Below are positions 8,793-18,517 of a stretch of DNA of 64,000 bases, piece after piece. The stretch lies in NCBI RefSeq assembly GCF_027988105.1, contig NZ_JAQJZJ010000004.1:124001-188000 (forward strand), written 5' to 3'. Both the position numbers and the translations under genes were made by a program. Position 1 is the first letter of the stretch, and every line of letters begins with the position of its first letter. This DNA comes from Pseudomonas aestuarii. Lineage in GTDB: Bacteria; Pseudomonadota; Gammaproteobacteria; Pseudomonadales; Pseudomonadaceae. The notes below the pieces were generated by a model, which was not told where the DNA came from, did no database searches, and saw nothing but the letters and a program-made list of their open reading frames with translations.

Positions 8793-10004
8793 ATGACTTC
8801 ATTCCGCAGCGGCCCCGATGCCAACGGCCTGTTCGGCTCGTTTGGTGGCCAGTATGTCGCCGAAACCCTGATGCCGCTGATCCACGAACTGGCCGCGGAA
8901 TACGAGAAAGCCAAGGCCGACCCGAGCTTCCTCGAAGAACTGGCCTACTTCCAGCGCGACTTCGTCGGCCGGCCGAGCCCGCTGTATTTCGCCGAGCGCC
9001 TGACCGAGCATTGCGGCGGCGCGAAGATCTACTTCAAGCGTGAAGAGCTCAACCACACCGGCGCGCACAAGATCAACAACTGCATCGGCCAGGCCCTGCT
9101 GGCGCGGCGCATGGGCAAGCAACGCATCATCGCCGAGACCGGCGCCGGCATGCACGGCGTGGCCACCGCCACGGTAGCGGCGCGCTTCGGCATGGAATGC
9201 GTGATCTTCATGGGCACCACCGATATCGACCGCCAGCAGGCCAACGTCTTTCGCATGAAGCTGCTGGGCGCCACCGTGATTCCGGTGGTCGCCGGCACCG
9301 GCACCCTCAAGGATGCGATGAACGAGGCCCTGCGCGACTGGGTGACCAACGTCGACAACACCTTCTACATGATCGGTACCGTGGCCGGCCCGCACCCCTA
9401 TCCGGCAATGGTGCGTGACTTCCAGGCGGTGATCGGCAAGGAAACCCGCACCCAGATCCTCGCTCAGGAAGGCCGCCTGCCCGACAGCCTGGTGGCCTGC
9501 ATCGGCGGCGGCTCCAATGCCATCGGCCTGTTCCACCCCTTCCTCGACGACCAGGACATCCAGATTATCGGCGTCGAGGCGGCGGGTTACGGCATCGAAA
9601 CCGGCAAGCATGCCGCCAGCCTCAACGGCGGCGTACCGGGCGTGCTGCACGGCAACCGCACCTTCCTGCTGCAGGACGACGATGGCCAGATCATCGACGC
9701 CCACTCGATTTCCGCCGGCCTGGATTACCCCGGCATCGGCCCGGAACACGCCTGGTTGCATGAGGTCGGTCGGGTCGAATACACCTCGGTGACCGACCAG
9801 CAAGCCCTCGACGCCTTCCACCAGTGCTGCCGCCTGGAAGGCATCATCCCCGCGCTGGAAAGCGCCCACGCCCTGGCCGAAGTGTTCAAGCGGGCGCCGA
9901 CGCTGCCCAAGGAGCACCTGATGGTGGTCAACCTGTCCGGGCGCGGCGACAAGGACATGCAAACCGTGATGCACCACATGGGCGAACTGGAGAACCAAGC
10001 ATGA
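8793..10004 (+). CDS. trpB: Tryptophan synthase beta subunit
   Basis: Condenses indole with serine to tryptophan, using PLP; works in the alpha2-beta2 complex with TrpA. The 403-residue protein has the PLP-binding lysine in HTGAHKINN (Lys93), the GGGSNAIG phosphate-binding loop, and the conserved N-terminal [13 protein letters not shown]. The ATG at 8793 follows AGGAG by six bases and gives the standard length; the open frame continues upstream to 8655 but that part is not protein-like. Its stop codon overlaps the trpA start (ATGA), indicating translational coupling. Transcription is probably driven by TrpI from the region just upstream. Confidence 0.97.
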   Translation: MTSFRSGPDANGLFGSFGGQYVAETLMPLIHELAAEYEKAKADPSFLEELAYFQRDFVGRPSPLYFAERLTEHCGGAKIYFKREELNHTGAHKINNCIGQALLARRMGKQRIIAETGAGMHGVATATVAARFGMECVIFMGTTDIDRQQANVFRMKLLGATVIPVVAGTGTLKDAMNEALRDWVTNVDNTFYMIGTVAGPHPYPAMVRDFQAVIGKETRTQILAQEGRLPDSLVACIGGGSNAIGLFHPFLDDQDIQIIGVEAAGYGIETGKHAASLNGGVPGVLHGNRTFLLQDDDGQIIDAHSISAGLDYPGIGPEHAWLHEVGRVEYTSVTDQQALDAFHQCCRLEGIIPALESAHALAEVFKRAPTLPKEHLMVVNLSGRGDKDMQTVMHHMGELENQA

Positions 10005-10810
10005 GCCGCCTACAGACGCGCTTTGCCGAACTGAAACAACAGAACCGCGCCGCCCTGGTGACCTTCGTCACCGCCGGCGACCCCAACTACGCCGCCTCGC
10101 TGGCGATCCTCAAGGGCCTGCCGGCGGCCGGTGCCGACGTGATCGAACTGGGCATGCCCTTTACCGACCCGATGGCCGATGGCCCGGCGATCCAGCTGGC
10201 GAATATCCGCGCTCTGGACGGCGGACAGAACCTGGCCAAGACCCTGCAGATGGTTCGCGAGTTTCGCCAAGGCGAGCAGAACACGCCGCTGGTGCTGATG
10301 GGCTACTTCAACCCGATCCACCATTACGGCGTGGCGCGCTTTATCGCCGAGGCCAAGGAGTCGGGAGTCGACGGCCTGATCGTGGTCGACCTGCCGCCGG
10401 AACATAACATCGACCTCTGTGATCCGGCGCAAGCGGCAGGCCTGGACTTCATCCGCCTGACCACCCCGACCACCGACGATGCGCGCCTGCCCAAGGTGCT
10501 CAACGGCAGCTCCGGCTTCGTCTACTACGTCTCGGTGGCCGGCGTCACCGGCGCCGGCGCGGCAACCCTGGAGCACGTCGAGCAAGCGGTGGCCCGCCTG
10601 CGTCGGCATACCGACCTGCCGATCAGCATCGGCTTCGGCATCCGCACCCCGGAACACGCGGCGACCATCGCCCGCCTGGCCGAAGGCGTGGTGGTCGGCT
10701 CGGCGCTGATCGACCAGATCGCCCATGCCGAGGACAGCGAACAGGCCGTTCAGGGCGTGCTGAGCCTGTGTCGCGACCTGGCCGACGGGGTGCGCAACGC
10801 CCGCCTGTAA
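10001..10810 (+). CDS. trpA: Tryptophan synthase alpha subunit
   Basis: Cleaves indole-3-glycerol phosphate to indole and glyceraldehyde 3-phosphate; indole is channelled to TrpB. The 269-residue TIM barrel has the catalytic Glu49 (VIELGMPF) and Asp60 (PMADGPAIQ) at the same numbering as E. coli, plus the phosphate-binding [10 protein letters not shown] and GVVVGSALI loops. The ATG overlaps the trpB stop in an ATGA junction. A strong terminator follows, so trpBA is a two-gene operon, separate from the other trp genes, as usual in pseudomonads. Confidence 0.97.
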   Translation: MSRLQTRFAELKQQNRAALVTFVTAGDPNYAASLAILKGLPAAGADVIELGMPFTDPMADGPAIQLANIRALDGGQNLAKTLQMVREFRQGEQNTPLVLMGYFNPIHHYGVARFIAEAKESGVDGLIVVDLPPEHNIDLCDPAQAAGLDFIRLTTPTTDDARLPKVLNGSSGFVYYVSVAGVTGAGAATLEHVEQAVARLRRHTDLPISIGFGIRTPEHAATIARLAEGVVVGSALIDQIAHAEDSEQAVQGVLSLCRDLADGVRNARL

Positions 10811-10822
10811 CCCTCGCCAGCC

Positions 10823-10862
10823 AAAAAAGCCGCTATTGCCGCACAGGTGTAGCGGCTTTTTT
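10823..10862 (+). terminator. Rho-independent terminator after trpA
   Basis: A 12-bp perfect stem AAAAAAGCCGCT (10823-10834) and AGCGGCTTTTTT (10851-10862), with a 16-base loop and T-run built into the stem, starts 12 bp after the trpA stop codon. The A-run on the other side would let it also work leftward. Confidence 0.9.
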
Positions 10863-10987
10863 GTTTGGGAAGAACCTGCAGGCGAGCATCGATAGCCACC
10901 TGACTAGAAGAAATACAGAATAACCACAGTCAAAATCCGAATACTGTTGCCCATAATGGAATGACCCGCCCAACAGGAGATGCGCGA

Positions 10988-11899
10988 GTGGACAGGTTTC
11001 AGGAGATGCAGGTGTTTCTCGCCGTCGCCGAGGAGCAGGGCTTTGCCGCCGCCGCCCGCCGCTTGAGTCTGTCGCCGCCCAGCGTGACTCGCGCGGTGGC
11101 AGCCCTCGAAGAACGCATCGGCACCCTGCTGCTGGCGCGTACCACGCGCAGCGTGCACCTGACCGAAGCCGGCCAGCGTTATGTGGAAGACTGCCGACGG
11201 ATTCTCGTCGAGCTGGAGGAGGCCGAGGAATCCGCCGCCGGTAGCCATGCCATGCCCCGTGGCCTGCTGTGCCTGACCGCCCCGGTACTGTTCGGCGAAC
11301 TGTTCGTCACTCCGCTGATGGTCGACTACCTCGAGCAGCACCCGGCGGTGACGATCAAGGCCCTGCTGCTCGATCGCGTGGCGAGCATGGTCGACGAGGG
11401 CATCGATGTCGCCGTGCGCATCGGCCACCTGCCTGACAGCGGCTTGCACGCCGTGCCGGTCGGCCACGTGCGCCAGGTGGTCTGCGCATCCCCGGCCTAC
11501 CTGCAGCGGCACGGCCGGCCGGCCCATCCGCGCGACCTGCACGCGGCGCGCATCGTTCTCGCCGGCAGCAGCAGCCTGCTCACCGACTGGCAATTCAGCG
11601 CGCCCGAAGGGGTGCTGAGCATTCGCCCAGAGCCGCGCCTGGCGGTCAGCGCCAACCAGGCCGCGATCAATGCCGCCCAACTGGGCTGGGGCCTGACCCG
11701 CGTGCTCTCCTATCAGGTGGCCGCGCAGGTGGCCGCCGGCGAGCTGGAGCTGCTGTTGGAGCGCTTCGAGCCAGCGCCGCTGCCCATCCACGTGGTCTAT
11801 CAAGGCGGTCGCAGGGTACCGGCCAAGGTGCGCAGCTTTGTCGATTATTGCGTCGAGCGCCTGCGCGGCGACGCGGCACTCAATCCGCCGGCGCGCTGA
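10988..11899 (+). CDS. LysR-family transcriptional regulator (first of tandem pair)
   Basis: A 303-residue LysR protein of the CrgA/AaeR-like branch: the helix-turn-helix is in FLAVAEEQGFAAAARRLSLS followed by PPSVTRAVAALEERIG, then the effector domain with the PRGLLCLTAP start typical of this branch. The GTG at 10988 was chosen because AGGAGA (10975-10980) is correctly spaced before it and the protein then begins MDRFQEMQVF, matching its neighbour. It is followed after only 6 bp by a second, clearly paralogous LysR gene, so the two look like a tandem duplication. Targets are unknown; the downstream GST and oxidoreductase genes are candidates. Confidence 0.9.
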   Translation: MDRFQEMQVFLAVAEEQGFAAAARRLSLSPPSVTRAVAALEERIGTLLLARTTRSVHLTEAGQRYVEDCRRILVELEEAEESAAGSHAMPRGLLCLTAPVLFGELFVTPLMVDYLEQHPAVTIKALLLDRVASMVDEGIDVAVRIGHLPDSGLHAVPVGHVRQVVCASPAYLQRHGRPAHPRDLHAARIVLAGSSSLLTDWQFSAPEGVLSIRPEPRLAVSANQAAINAAQLGWGLTRVLSYQVAAQVAAGELELLLERFEPAPLPIHVVYQGGRRVPAKVRSFVDYCVERLRGDAALNPPAR

Positions 11900-11905
11900 C
11901 CGAGC

Positions 11906-12811
11906 ATGGACCGCTATCAACAGATGCGCGCCTTTCAGGCCGTGGCCGAAGCCCTCAGCCTGGCCGCGGCGGCGCGGCGCCTGAGCCTGTCCGCACCGAC
12001 GCTGACCCGCGCCATCGCCACCCTCGAGCAGCGTCTCGGCGCGCCTCTGCTGAGCCGCAGCACCCGCGGCGTACGGCTGACCGAGGCCGGCCAGCGCTTC
12101 GCCCTGGACTGCCAGCGCATCCTGCGCGAGGTGGCCGAGGCGGACGAGTTGGCCAGCGGCCTGCACCGGCAGCCGCGTGGCCTGCTGAGGCTGTCCACGC
12201 CGCTGCTGTTTGGTCAGCAGGTGCTGACGCCGATCCTGCTCGACTACCTGGATGCCTACCCCGAGGTGCAGATCCTCGGCCAGTACCTGGACCGCGTCCC
12301 CAACCTGCACGAGGAAGGGCTGGATGTCGCCATCCAGGTCGGCGAACTGGTGGACTCGTCCTTGTACGCCCTGCGGGTCGGGCATATTCGTCATGTGGTC
12401 TGCGCCAGCCCGGCCTACCTGGCCGCGCAGGGCGAGCCCGAGACCCCGCAGAGCTTGAGGGCACGGCAGATCATCCATTCGAGTGCCGATACGCGTTTGC
12501 CGGAATGGCGCTTTCAGCACAATGGTCAGGCTCTGACGGTGAACCTGCAGCCGCGCCTCAGTTGCGCCACCACCCAGGCGGCGATTGCGGCGGCCTGCCG
12601 GGACGCCGGCCTGACCCGCTGCATGAGCTATCAGATTCATGCGCAACTGCAGGCGGGCCACCTGCGAACGGTGCTGACCGCCTTCGAACTGCCCAGCCAA
12701 CCGGTCCACCTGGTTTACCGGGAAGGCCGCCGGGCCGCCGCGCGGGTGCGCAGCTTCGTCGATTTCGCCGCGGCGAAGCTGCGCCAGCACCCCGCGCTCA
12801 ATCCAAGCTGA
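11906..12811 (+). CDS. LysR-family transcriptional regulator (second of tandem pair)
   Basis: A 301-residue LysR regulator very similar in layout to the preceding gene: starts MDRYQQMRAFQAVAEALSL, helix-turn-helix in AAAARRLSLSAPTLTRAIAT, effector domain starting PRGLLRLSTPLLFGQQVLTP, and both proteins end with a (V)RSFVD...L(N)P motif. The similarity along the whole length, same strand and 6-bp spacing point to tandem duplication followed by divergence of the effector domains. It lies 225 bp upstream of the GST gene and probably regulates that operon or its own promoter, but this is inference from position. Confidence 0.9.
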   Translation: MDRYQQMRAFQAVAEALSLAAAARRLSLSAPTLTRAIATLEQRLGAPLLSRSTRGVRLTEAGQRFALDCQRILREVAEADELASGLHRQPRGLLRLSTPLLFGQQVLTPILLDYLDAYPEVQILGQYLDRVPNLHEEGLDVAIQVGELVDSSLYALRVGHIRHVVCASPAYLAAQGEPETPQSLRARQIIHSSADTRLPEWRFQHNGQALTVNLQPRLSCATTQAAIAAACRDAGLTRCMSYQIHAQLQAGHLRTVLTAFELPSQPVHLVYREGRRAAARVRSFVDFAAAKLRQHPALNPS

Positions 12812-12894
12812 CGGCCGCCACCGATTGTCGCAACAAGCCGAACCGCACAAGCTCGGCGCACGGCCGAGCAGGACTGCAACGGCCTCGGGGGTTA

Positions 12895-12940
12895 TTGCAG
12901 AAACTGAAACAGTGGATTGTCATTTCTGGTGATTCTGCAA
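12895..12940. promoter_or_regulatory. Inverted repeat, candidate LysR operator
   Basis: A perfect 8-bp inverted repeat, TTGCAGAA (12895-12902) and TTCTGCAA (12933-12940), frames a smaller dyad ACTGAAACAGT (12903-12913) in the 225-bp gap between the second LysR gene and the GST gene. Its size and place fit a LysR recognition plus activation site for the GST-oxidoreductase operon. No promoter boxes could be assigned with confidence. Confidence 0.45.
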
Positions 12941-13036
12941 TTTCCATCGGGAATGGATGATCACGTCCAGCGGCGCGGCCTCTGCAAATAGCACCCGCCG
13001 CCGAGCGATCCACTCAACTGCCTTGCGGAGCCTGCC

Positions 13037-13663
13037 ATGACCCAGAACGCCATCAAACTGTTTCATCATCCCCTGTCCGGCCACGCCCACCGGGTCGAGC
13101 TGATGCTGTCCCTGCTCGGCCTGCCAAGCAAACTGGTGTTCGTCGACCTGGCCACGGGCGCCCATAAGCAACCCGAATTCCTGGCGATGAATCCCTTCGG
13201 CCAGGTGCCGGTGATCGATGACAACGGCACCGTGCTGGCCGACTCGAATGCCATTCTGGTCTACCTGGCGCTGAAATACGGCGACGCTGGCTGGTTGCCC
13301 AGCGATGCCACAGCGGCTGCCGGCGTGCAGCGCTGGCTCTCGGTTGCCGCCGGGCCGCTTGCGGCGGGGCCCGCCCGCGCACGCCTGATCAGCGTGTTCG
13401 GCGCGCCCTACAACGCCGAAGAAGTGATCGCCAACGCCCACGCCCTGCTCCAGGTGATCGAGGTCGAATTGCAGGGTCGGCAGTTTCTGGTTGGCGAGCA
13501 GCCAAGCATCGCCGACATCGCTTGCTACAGCTACATCGCCCATGCGCCGGAGGGCAACGTGTCGCTGGCCGACTACCCGGCTATCCGCGCCTGGCTGGCG
13601 CGTATCGAAGCGCTGCCGCGCTTCGTGCCGATGCCGCGGACGGCCGCCGGCCTGCAAGCCTGA
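13037..13663 (+). CDS. Glutathione S-transferase family protein
   Basis: A 208-residue cytosolic GST. The N-terminal thioredoxin-fold domain begins [21 protein letters not shown], with the serine/histidine region where the catalytic residue of beta/theta-like GSTs sits, and includes the cis-proline loop [11 protein letters not shown] and the glutathione-contacting [10 protein letters not shown]; the C-terminal half is helical, with [14 protein letters not shown]. The start is preceded by GCGGAG. It is followed after 67 bp by the flavin/iron-sulfur oxidoreductase gene on the same strand, so it likely shares an operon and perhaps a detoxification or degradation role. Substrate unknown. Confidence 0.9.
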   Translation: MTQNAIKLFHHPLSGHAHRVELMLSLLGLPSKLVFVDLATGAHKQPEFLAMNPFGQVPVIDDNGTVLADSNAILVYLALKYGDAGWLPSDATAAAGVQRWLSVAAGPLAAGPARARLISVFGAPYNAEEVIANAHALLQVIEVELQGRQFLVGEQPSIADIACYSYIAHAPEGNVSLADYPAIRAWLARIEALPRFVPMPRTAAGLQA

Positions 13664-13730
13664 TTCGCCGCGCCGGTTGCCCGCACGCTGACCGGCGCCC
13701 TGTCGCCAGAGTAGCCCTGGAGTCGTCGCC

Positions 13731-15803
13731 ATGGTTTCCCCGCCTCACGAAAACACCCCCTCGCCCTGGCATGCCGGGGAAAAGGCCCTGCAGCAACGCG
13801 TCGGCGTGGCCGAGCGCATGGAGCAGTTCGGCCGCCGGGTGATCCGCAATCACCTGCCCGAGCAGCATCGCGAGTTCTACCGCCAGTTGCCCTTTATCCT
13901 GCTGGGTTCGGTGGATGCCGAGGGTAACCCCTGGGCCAGCATCCTCGAAGGCCGGCCGGGCTTTGTCCAGGCGCCGCAGCCGCGCCTGCTGCAACTGGAC
14001 TGCCGGCCCGACGCCAGCGACCCGGCGGCGGCCAATCTGGCCGATGGCGCGGCGGTCGGCCTGCTCGGCATCGAGCTGCACAGCCGCCGGCGCAACCGGG
14101 TCAACGGCCATGTGACGGGTTCTTCCGCGACCGGCTTCGCTGTGGTGGTGGAGCAGGCCTTCGGCAACTGCCCGCAATATATTCAGCAGCGCGAAGCGCA
14201 CTTCGTCCGCGAGCCAGGACCACGCCAAGGCCTGCAACATCAGCGCCTAGGCGCCCTGGATGAGGCCGCCCGCGCGCTGATTCGCGGCGCCGATAGCTGC
14301 TTCGTCGCCAGTTATATCGACCCGGACGGCGACCCCGCGCGGCGCTCGGTGGATGTCTCCCATCGCGGCGGCCAGGCCGGTTTCGTCCGGGTCGAGGGCG
14401 ACTGCCTGAGCCTTCCGGATTTCGCCGGCAACCTGCACTTCAACACCCTCGGCAACCTGCTGCTCAACCCGCGGGCCGGCCTGCTGTTCATCGACTTCAA
14501 CAACGGGGATCTGCTGCAGCTCAGCGGCCACAGCGAGATCATCTTCGATGGCCCCGAAGTGGCGGCCTTTCAGGGCGCCGAACGGCTCTGGCGACTGCAC
14601 GTCACCCAGCTGGTACGGCGGCCGGCGGCGTTGGCGCTGCGCTGGACATTTCAGGGCTTTTCGCCGAACAGTTTGATGACCGGCTCCTGGCCCCAGGCCC
14701 AGGCCCGCCTGCAGGGCGAAGCGCTGCGCCACAGCTGGCGCCGCCTGCGGGTGACGCGCATCGAGGAGGAAAGCGCGACTATCCGTTCGTTCTATCTTGA
14801 GCCCGGCGACGCCGCCGGCTTGCCGCTGTTTCAAGCCGGCCAGCACCTGCCCATCCGCCTGCACCTGCCGGGCACCTCGACGCCACTGATCCGCACCTAC
14901 AGCCTGTCCAGCGCACCCTCGGATGACTGCTGGCGCATCAGCGTGAAACGCGAAGGTGCGGTGTCCAGTTACCTGCACGAGCACGTCACGGTGGGCGACC
15001 TGATCGAGGCACGGGCGCCGCAAGGCAGTTTCGTCGTCGCTGCCGACGAACCGCGGCCACTGGTGTTGCTGGCCGCCGGCGTCGGCGTGACGCCCCTGCT
15101 GTCGATGCTGCGCGAGGTGGTCTATCAGGGCCAACGAATCCGCCGCACCCGCCGGACCTTCTTCGTGCAGAGCGCGCGCACCCTCGCTCAGCTACCGTTC
15201 AAGGATGAACTGGCAGAACTGATGAACCGCGCCGGTGATGCGCTGAGCGTGCTGCGCCTGCTCAGCCAGCCGGAGGCTCATGCCCGCGAAGGCGCGGACT
15301 TCGAACGGACGGGACGCATCGACACCCAGCTGTTGCAGACGCTGTTGCCCTTCGACGACTTCGATGTCTATCTGTGCGGGCCGAGCCGTTTCACTCAGGA
15401 CTTGTATGACTGCCTGCGCGCATTGTGCATCGCCGACGCGCGCATCCACGCCGAAACCTTCGGCCCCTCGACCCTGCGCCGCCAGCCCGACCCAGGCTCA
15501 GCGGCGCACGCACAACCGCCAGCCGCGACGGCTTCGGTGCCGGTGCTGTTTGCCCGGTCGGCCCAAGAGGCGCGCTGGACGCCCGAGGGTGGCAGCCTGC
15601 TGGAACTGGCCGAGAGGCGCGGCCTGAACCCGGAATTCAGCTGCCGGGGCGGCTCCTGTGGCACCTGTAGCACCCGCCTGGTCAGTGGTCAGGTGCATTA
15701 CCCGATTCCGCCGGCCGAGTTGCCGCCGAGCGGAGCAGTGCTGATCTGCTGCGCCATTCCGGCGCTCGATCCACAGGGTCACGGCCTGGTGCTGGACCTT
15801 TAA
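13731..15803 (+). CDS. Three-module oxidoreductase: PNPOx-like, flavodoxin-reductase-like, 2Fe-2S ferredoxin
   Basis: A 690-residue fusion. The first half (about 1-330) is a pyridoxamine-phosphate-oxidase-like FMN-binding split barrel ([54 protein letters not shown]). Next is a ferredoxin-reductase module (about 345-590) with the FAD motif RTYSLSS and NAD(P) motifs [14 protein letters not shown] and YLCGPSRF. The C-terminus (about 605-690) is a plant-type 2Fe-2S domain with CRGGSCGTC and a later CC. Electrons could pass from NAD(P)H through FAD and the cluster to the split barrel or a partner. Start at 13731 has GGAG upstream. The substrate is unknown; neighbours (GST, NTF2-like protein) suggest oxidative or xenobiotic chemistry. 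Confidence 0.9.
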   Translation: MVSPPHENTPSPWHAGEKALQQRVGVAERMEQFGRRVIRNHLPEQHREFYRQLPFILLGSVDAEGNPWASILEGRPGFVQAPQPRLLQLDCRPDASDPAAANLADGAAVGLLGIELHSRRRNRVNGHVTGSSATGFAVVVEQAFGNCPQYIQQREAHFVREPGPRQGLQHQRLGALDEAARALIRGADSCFVASYIDPDGDPARRSVDVSHRGGQAGFVRVEGDCLSLPDFAGNLHFNTLGNLLLNPRAGLLFIDFNNGDLLQLSGHSEIIFDGPEVAAFQGAERLWRLHVTQLVRRPAALALRWTFQGFSPNSLMTGSWPQAQARLQGEALRHSWRRLRVTRIEEESATIRSFYLEPGDAAGLPLFQAGQHLPIRLHLPGTSTPLIRTYSLSSAPSDDCWRISVKREGAVSSYLHEHVTVGDLIEARAPQGSFVVAADEPRPLVLLAAGVGVTPLLSMLREVVYQGQRIRRTRRTFFVQSARTLAQLPFKDELAELMNRAGDALSVLRLLSQPEAHAREGADFERTGRIDTQLLQTLLPFDDFDVYLCGPSRFTQDLYDCLRALCIADARIHAETFGPSTLRRQPDPGSAAHAQPPAATASVPVLFARSAQEARWTPEGGSLLELAERRGLNPEFSCRGGSCGTCSTRLVSGQVHYPIPPAELPPSGAVLICCAIPALDPQGHGLVLDL

Positions 15804-15832
15804 CCCACCGCCCATTGTTGCGAGGCAACCCC

Positions 15833-16309
15833 ATGAATGACACTGAAACCCGTCCACCCTTGCCGCCCTTCAGCCGCGAAACGGCGATACAGAAAGTGCG
15901 CATGGCCGAAGATGGCTGGAACAGCCGCGACCCGCAGCGGGTGGCCCTGGCCTATACAGTCGACAGTCGCTGGCGCAACCGCGCCGAATTTCCCCAGGGC
16001 CGCGCCGAGATCCAGGCCTTCCTCGAAGGCAAGTGGCAACGCGAGCTGGAGTATCGCCTGATCAAGGAACTCTGGGCCCATGACGGCAACCGCATTGCCG
16101 TGCGCTTTGCCTACGAGTGGCACGACGCCGACGGCAACTGGTTTCGCTCCTACGGCAATGAGAACTGGGAGTTCGACGAGCAGGGCCTGATGCGCCTGCG
16201 CTACGCCAGCATCAACGACCTGTCGATCAGTGCCGCCGAGCGCAAGTTCCACTGGCCGCCAGGCCGGCGCCCGGATGATCACCCCGGCCTGAGCGAGCTG
16301 GGCCTGTAG
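15833..16309 (+). CDS. NTF2-like protein, DUF1348 type
   Basis: A 158-residue single-domain protein of the nuclear transport factor 2-like (SnoaL-like) superfamily: helices followed by a curved sheet with [15 protein letters not shown], the pair of aromatic strands [16 protein letters not shown] and [15 protein letters not shown], and [12 protein letters not shown]. The family often binds small hydrophobic ligands; many members have no known reaction. The ATG at 15833 was chosen over one at 15815 because a GAGGC sequence precedes it and the family starts there. It lies 29 bp after the oxidoreductase gene and is followed by a terminator, so it closes the GST operon. Confidence 0.85.
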   Translation: MNDTETRPPLPPFSRETAIQKVRMAEDGWNSRDPQRVALAYTVDSRWRNRAEFPQGRAEIQAFLEGKWQRELEYRLIKELWAHDGNRIAVRFAYEWHDADGNWFRSYGNENWEFDEQGLMRLRYASINDLSISAAERKFHWPPGRRPDDHPGLSELGL

Positions 16310-16323
16310 CCGTCCACCCATGC

Positions 16324-16360
16324 AAAAGCCGTTTTGGCAGTCCGCAACAACGGCTTTTCT
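16324..16360 (+). terminator. Rho-independent terminator after the NTF2-like gene
   Basis: A perfect 10-bp stem AAAAGCCGTT (16324-16333) and AACGGCTTTT (16349-16358) with a 15-base loop begins 14 bp after the stop codon. It marks the end of the GST-oxidoreductase-NTF2 operon. Confidence 0.85.
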
Positions 16361-16440
16361 GTACGCTGGAGCGCCGACGCTTGCAGGGGCCTAGCACTGG
16401 GATACCTGCGCCCCCGAGCACAGGCGTTGTTCATGGCCGT

Positions 16441-17355
16441 TCAAGGCTGCGTCGCCTGCAAGCGCCGCTGCTGGGTCTTCTGCTGGCGGTAGCTGATCGC
16501 CGCGGCCGGCACCGGTGTGACCTTGCCGGTTTCCAGCCAGCGCTTCAGGCGGCTGGCATCGGCCATGTGGGTGTATTTGCCGAAGGCATCCAGCACCACG
16601 AAGGCCACCGGGCGCTTATTCATCACCGTGCGCATCACCAGGCAATGGCCGGCTTCGTCGGTGAAGCCGGTCTTGGTCAGCTGTACGCTCCAGCCGGCCT
16701 TGCGCACCAGGGCGTTGGTGTTGCGAAAACCCAGGGTGTAGTTGGGTTTGCGAAAGCGCACGGTCTGCTCCGGGGTGGTGCTCAGCTGGCCAAGCAGCGG
16801 GTACTGCTGGCTGGCCTTGAGCAACAGCACCAGGTCCGTGGCGGTGGAGACGTTGTGCTCGGACAGGCCGGTCGGTTCGACGTAGCGGGTGTTGCGCATG
16901 CCCAGCGCCTTGGCCTTGGCGTTCATGGCCGCGACGAAGGCCGCGTGGCCGCCCGGATAGTGGTGCGCCAGGCTGGCCGCCGCGCGATTCTCCGAGGACA
17001 TCAAGGCCAGCAGGAGCATGTCGCGACGGCTGATTTCGCTGCCCACCCGCACCCGGGAAAACACCCCCTTCATCTCCTGGGTGTCGCGGATGGTGATCGG
17101 TAGCACCTGCTCCAGCGGCAACCTGGCATCCAGCGCGACCATGGCGGTCATCAACTTGGTCACCGATGCGATCGGTACCACCACATCGGGGTTGCTGGAG
17201 TAGAGCACCTGGTTGCTCTGCAGGTCGACCAGCAGCGCACTGCCGGCGGCAAGCTCTTGCTGACGGGGCGCCTTGACGGCGGCATGGGCGTTCGATGCAA
17301 CTACAACGCAGCTGCAGATCAGCAGCAGACTGACGAGCGAATGACGGATATTCAC
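16441..17355 (-). CDS. pbpG: D-alanyl-D-alanine endopeptidase (PBP7)
   Basis: Periplasmic low-molecular-weight penicillin-binding protein that cleaves peptidoglycan cross-links. After a signal peptide ([22 protein letters not shown]) the three active-site motifs are present: SVTK (about residues 64-67), the SxN-type SSEN, and KTG in [13 protein letters not shown]. The length of about 304 residues fits PbpG. I chose the GTG at 17355, which places the signal peptide at the N-terminus, although no strong Shine-Dalgarno is visible; an ATG at 17424 would add 23 residues. It is convergent with the NTF2-like gene; in PAO1 pbpG is, from memory, elsewhere on the chromosome. Confidence 0.88.
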   Translation of the reverse strand: MNIRHSLVSLLLICSCVVVASNAHAAVKAPRQQELAAGSALLVDLQSNQVLYSSNPDVVVPIASVTKLMTAMVALDARLPLEQVLPITIRDTQEMKGVFSRVRVGSEISRRDMLLLALMSSENRAAASLAHHYPGGHAAFVAAMNAKAKALGMRNTRYVEPTGLSEHNVSTATDLVLLLKASQQYPLLGQLSTTPEQTVRFRKPNYTLGFRNTNALVRKAGWSVQLTKTGFTDEAGHCLVMRTVMNKRPVAFVVLDAFGKYTHMADASRLKRWLETGKVTPVPAAAISYRQQKTQQRRLQATQP

Positions 17356-17494
17356 AGGACGATTCACAGGATGGGGTGGAAGGATGTCGGCACTGTCCCT
17401 TGCGCCCGGCGCAGTATACGGCACTCAGCTGCCGCCCTTGCAGTGTAGTGTAGGGTGCCTGCGCGGCGCCGCTTTGTCCGTTCGGCGGATGCTG

Positions 17495-18403
17495 TCAGGC
17501 GCCGCTCAACTCGCTTTGCAGCCAGTCGACGAACTGCTGAGTCAGGCGCTGGCGCCGTTTGCGCTCGGGCAGCACCAGGTAATAGCCGAATTCGGAACGC
17601 ACCTCGCCGGCACAGACCCGACAGAGCAGGTCCTGGGCCAGCAGCTCGTCGACCAGATGGTGCCAGCCGATGGCCACGCCCTGGCCGGCAATCGCCGCCT
17701 GGATCAGCAGGGTGTAGTTGTCGAAACGCAGGGCGCCGGCACCGGGCGCCGCGGCGACGCCCAAGGCATGGAACAGACCGTTCCAGTCAAACCAGCGCGA
17801 GCGACTCTCGGGGCGCAGGTGCAGCAGCGGCAATTCTGCCAGCGCCGCCGCCGGTAACGGCAACTGACGGCCGCGCAGCAACTGGGGGCTACAGACCGCA
17901 AATACCTCCTCGTTGAACAGCAGGCGGGCCTCGCCATGCTTGAAGCGACCGTCGCCGAAGGCGATGGCCACGTCGATGTCCGACGGCAGGGTGCCGAGGT
18001 CGCGCGCACTGCTGATCAGGCTGACGTCCACCTCGGGGTGGATCTGATGAAAACGCGGCAGGCGCGGCATCAACCAATAGGCGGCGAAGGCGAAATCGGT
18101 GGCCACCTGCAAGACCTCGTGCTGCTGCCGGGCGGTGACCGCCATCAGGCCGGCATCGAGCGACTCCAGCCCGCTGCGCACATAGCGCAGCAGTATCTCG
18201 CCGGCCTCGGTCAGGACGATGCCGCGATAGACCCGATCGAACAGACGGGTCGCCAGCTGCTGCTCCAGACGTTTGATCTGCTGGCTGATCGCCGGCTGGC
18301 TGCTGCCCAGTTCGCTCGCCGCCGCGGTGAAGCTCAGATGGCGGGCGGCGGACTCGAACACCCGCAACACATCCAGAGAGACGCCTTCGATACTCTCAAA
18401 CAT
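17495..18403 (-). CDS. LysR-type regulator of choline sulfate use
   Basis: A 302-residue LysR regulator, divergent from betC with 114 bp between the starts. The N-terminal helix-turn-helix includes ARHLSFTAAASELGSSQPAIS and QQIKRLEQQLATRLFDR; the effector domain follows. Its position matches the regulator paired with betC in many proteobacteria, which responds to choline-O-sulfate or a product of it. The specific role is inferred from position rather than from residues. The ATG at 18403 gives the usual short N-terminal extension before the first helix. Confidence 0.85.
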   Translation of the reverse strand: MFESIEGVSLDVLRVFESAARHLSFTAAASELGSSQPAISQQIKRLEQQLATRLFDRVYRGIVLTEAGEILLRYVRSGLESLDAGLMAVTARQQHEVLQVATDFAFAAYWLMPRLPRFHQIHPEVDVSLISSARDLGTLPSDIDVAIAFGDGRFKHGEARLLFNEEVFAVCSPQLLRGRQLPLPAAALAELPLLHLRPESRSRWFDWNGLFHALGVAAAPGAGALRFDNYTLLIQAAIAGQGVAIGWHHLVDELLAQDLLCRVCAGEVRSEFGYYLVLPERKRRQRLTQQFVDWLQSELSGA

Positions 18404-18517
18404 AAGCTGTAGTTATCCGAGTCATGTGTTTACAGCGGGTTTACCACATTTTTTGCAGGGCAGATTATCGCTAGCAGCAATTTCGCATAAATTTTTTATA
18501 TGGAATAACGGCTCGCC
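18404..18517. promoter_or_regulatory. Divergent control region of LysR gene and betC
   Basis: This 114-bp, AT-rich region between the divergent LysR regulator and betC must hold both promoters and the regulator binding site. It is clearly lower in GC than its neighbours (for example AATTTTTTATATGGAATAA just before betC). I could not define a dyad with confidence. Confidence 0.55.

Noticed and set aside
10904-12850. A 648-codon open frame on the minus strand opposite the two LysR genes
   Set aside because: It is a shadow of the LysR genes in high-GC DNA; its translation is Gln/His/Ala-rich with no domain, while the plus strand encodes clear LysR proteins.
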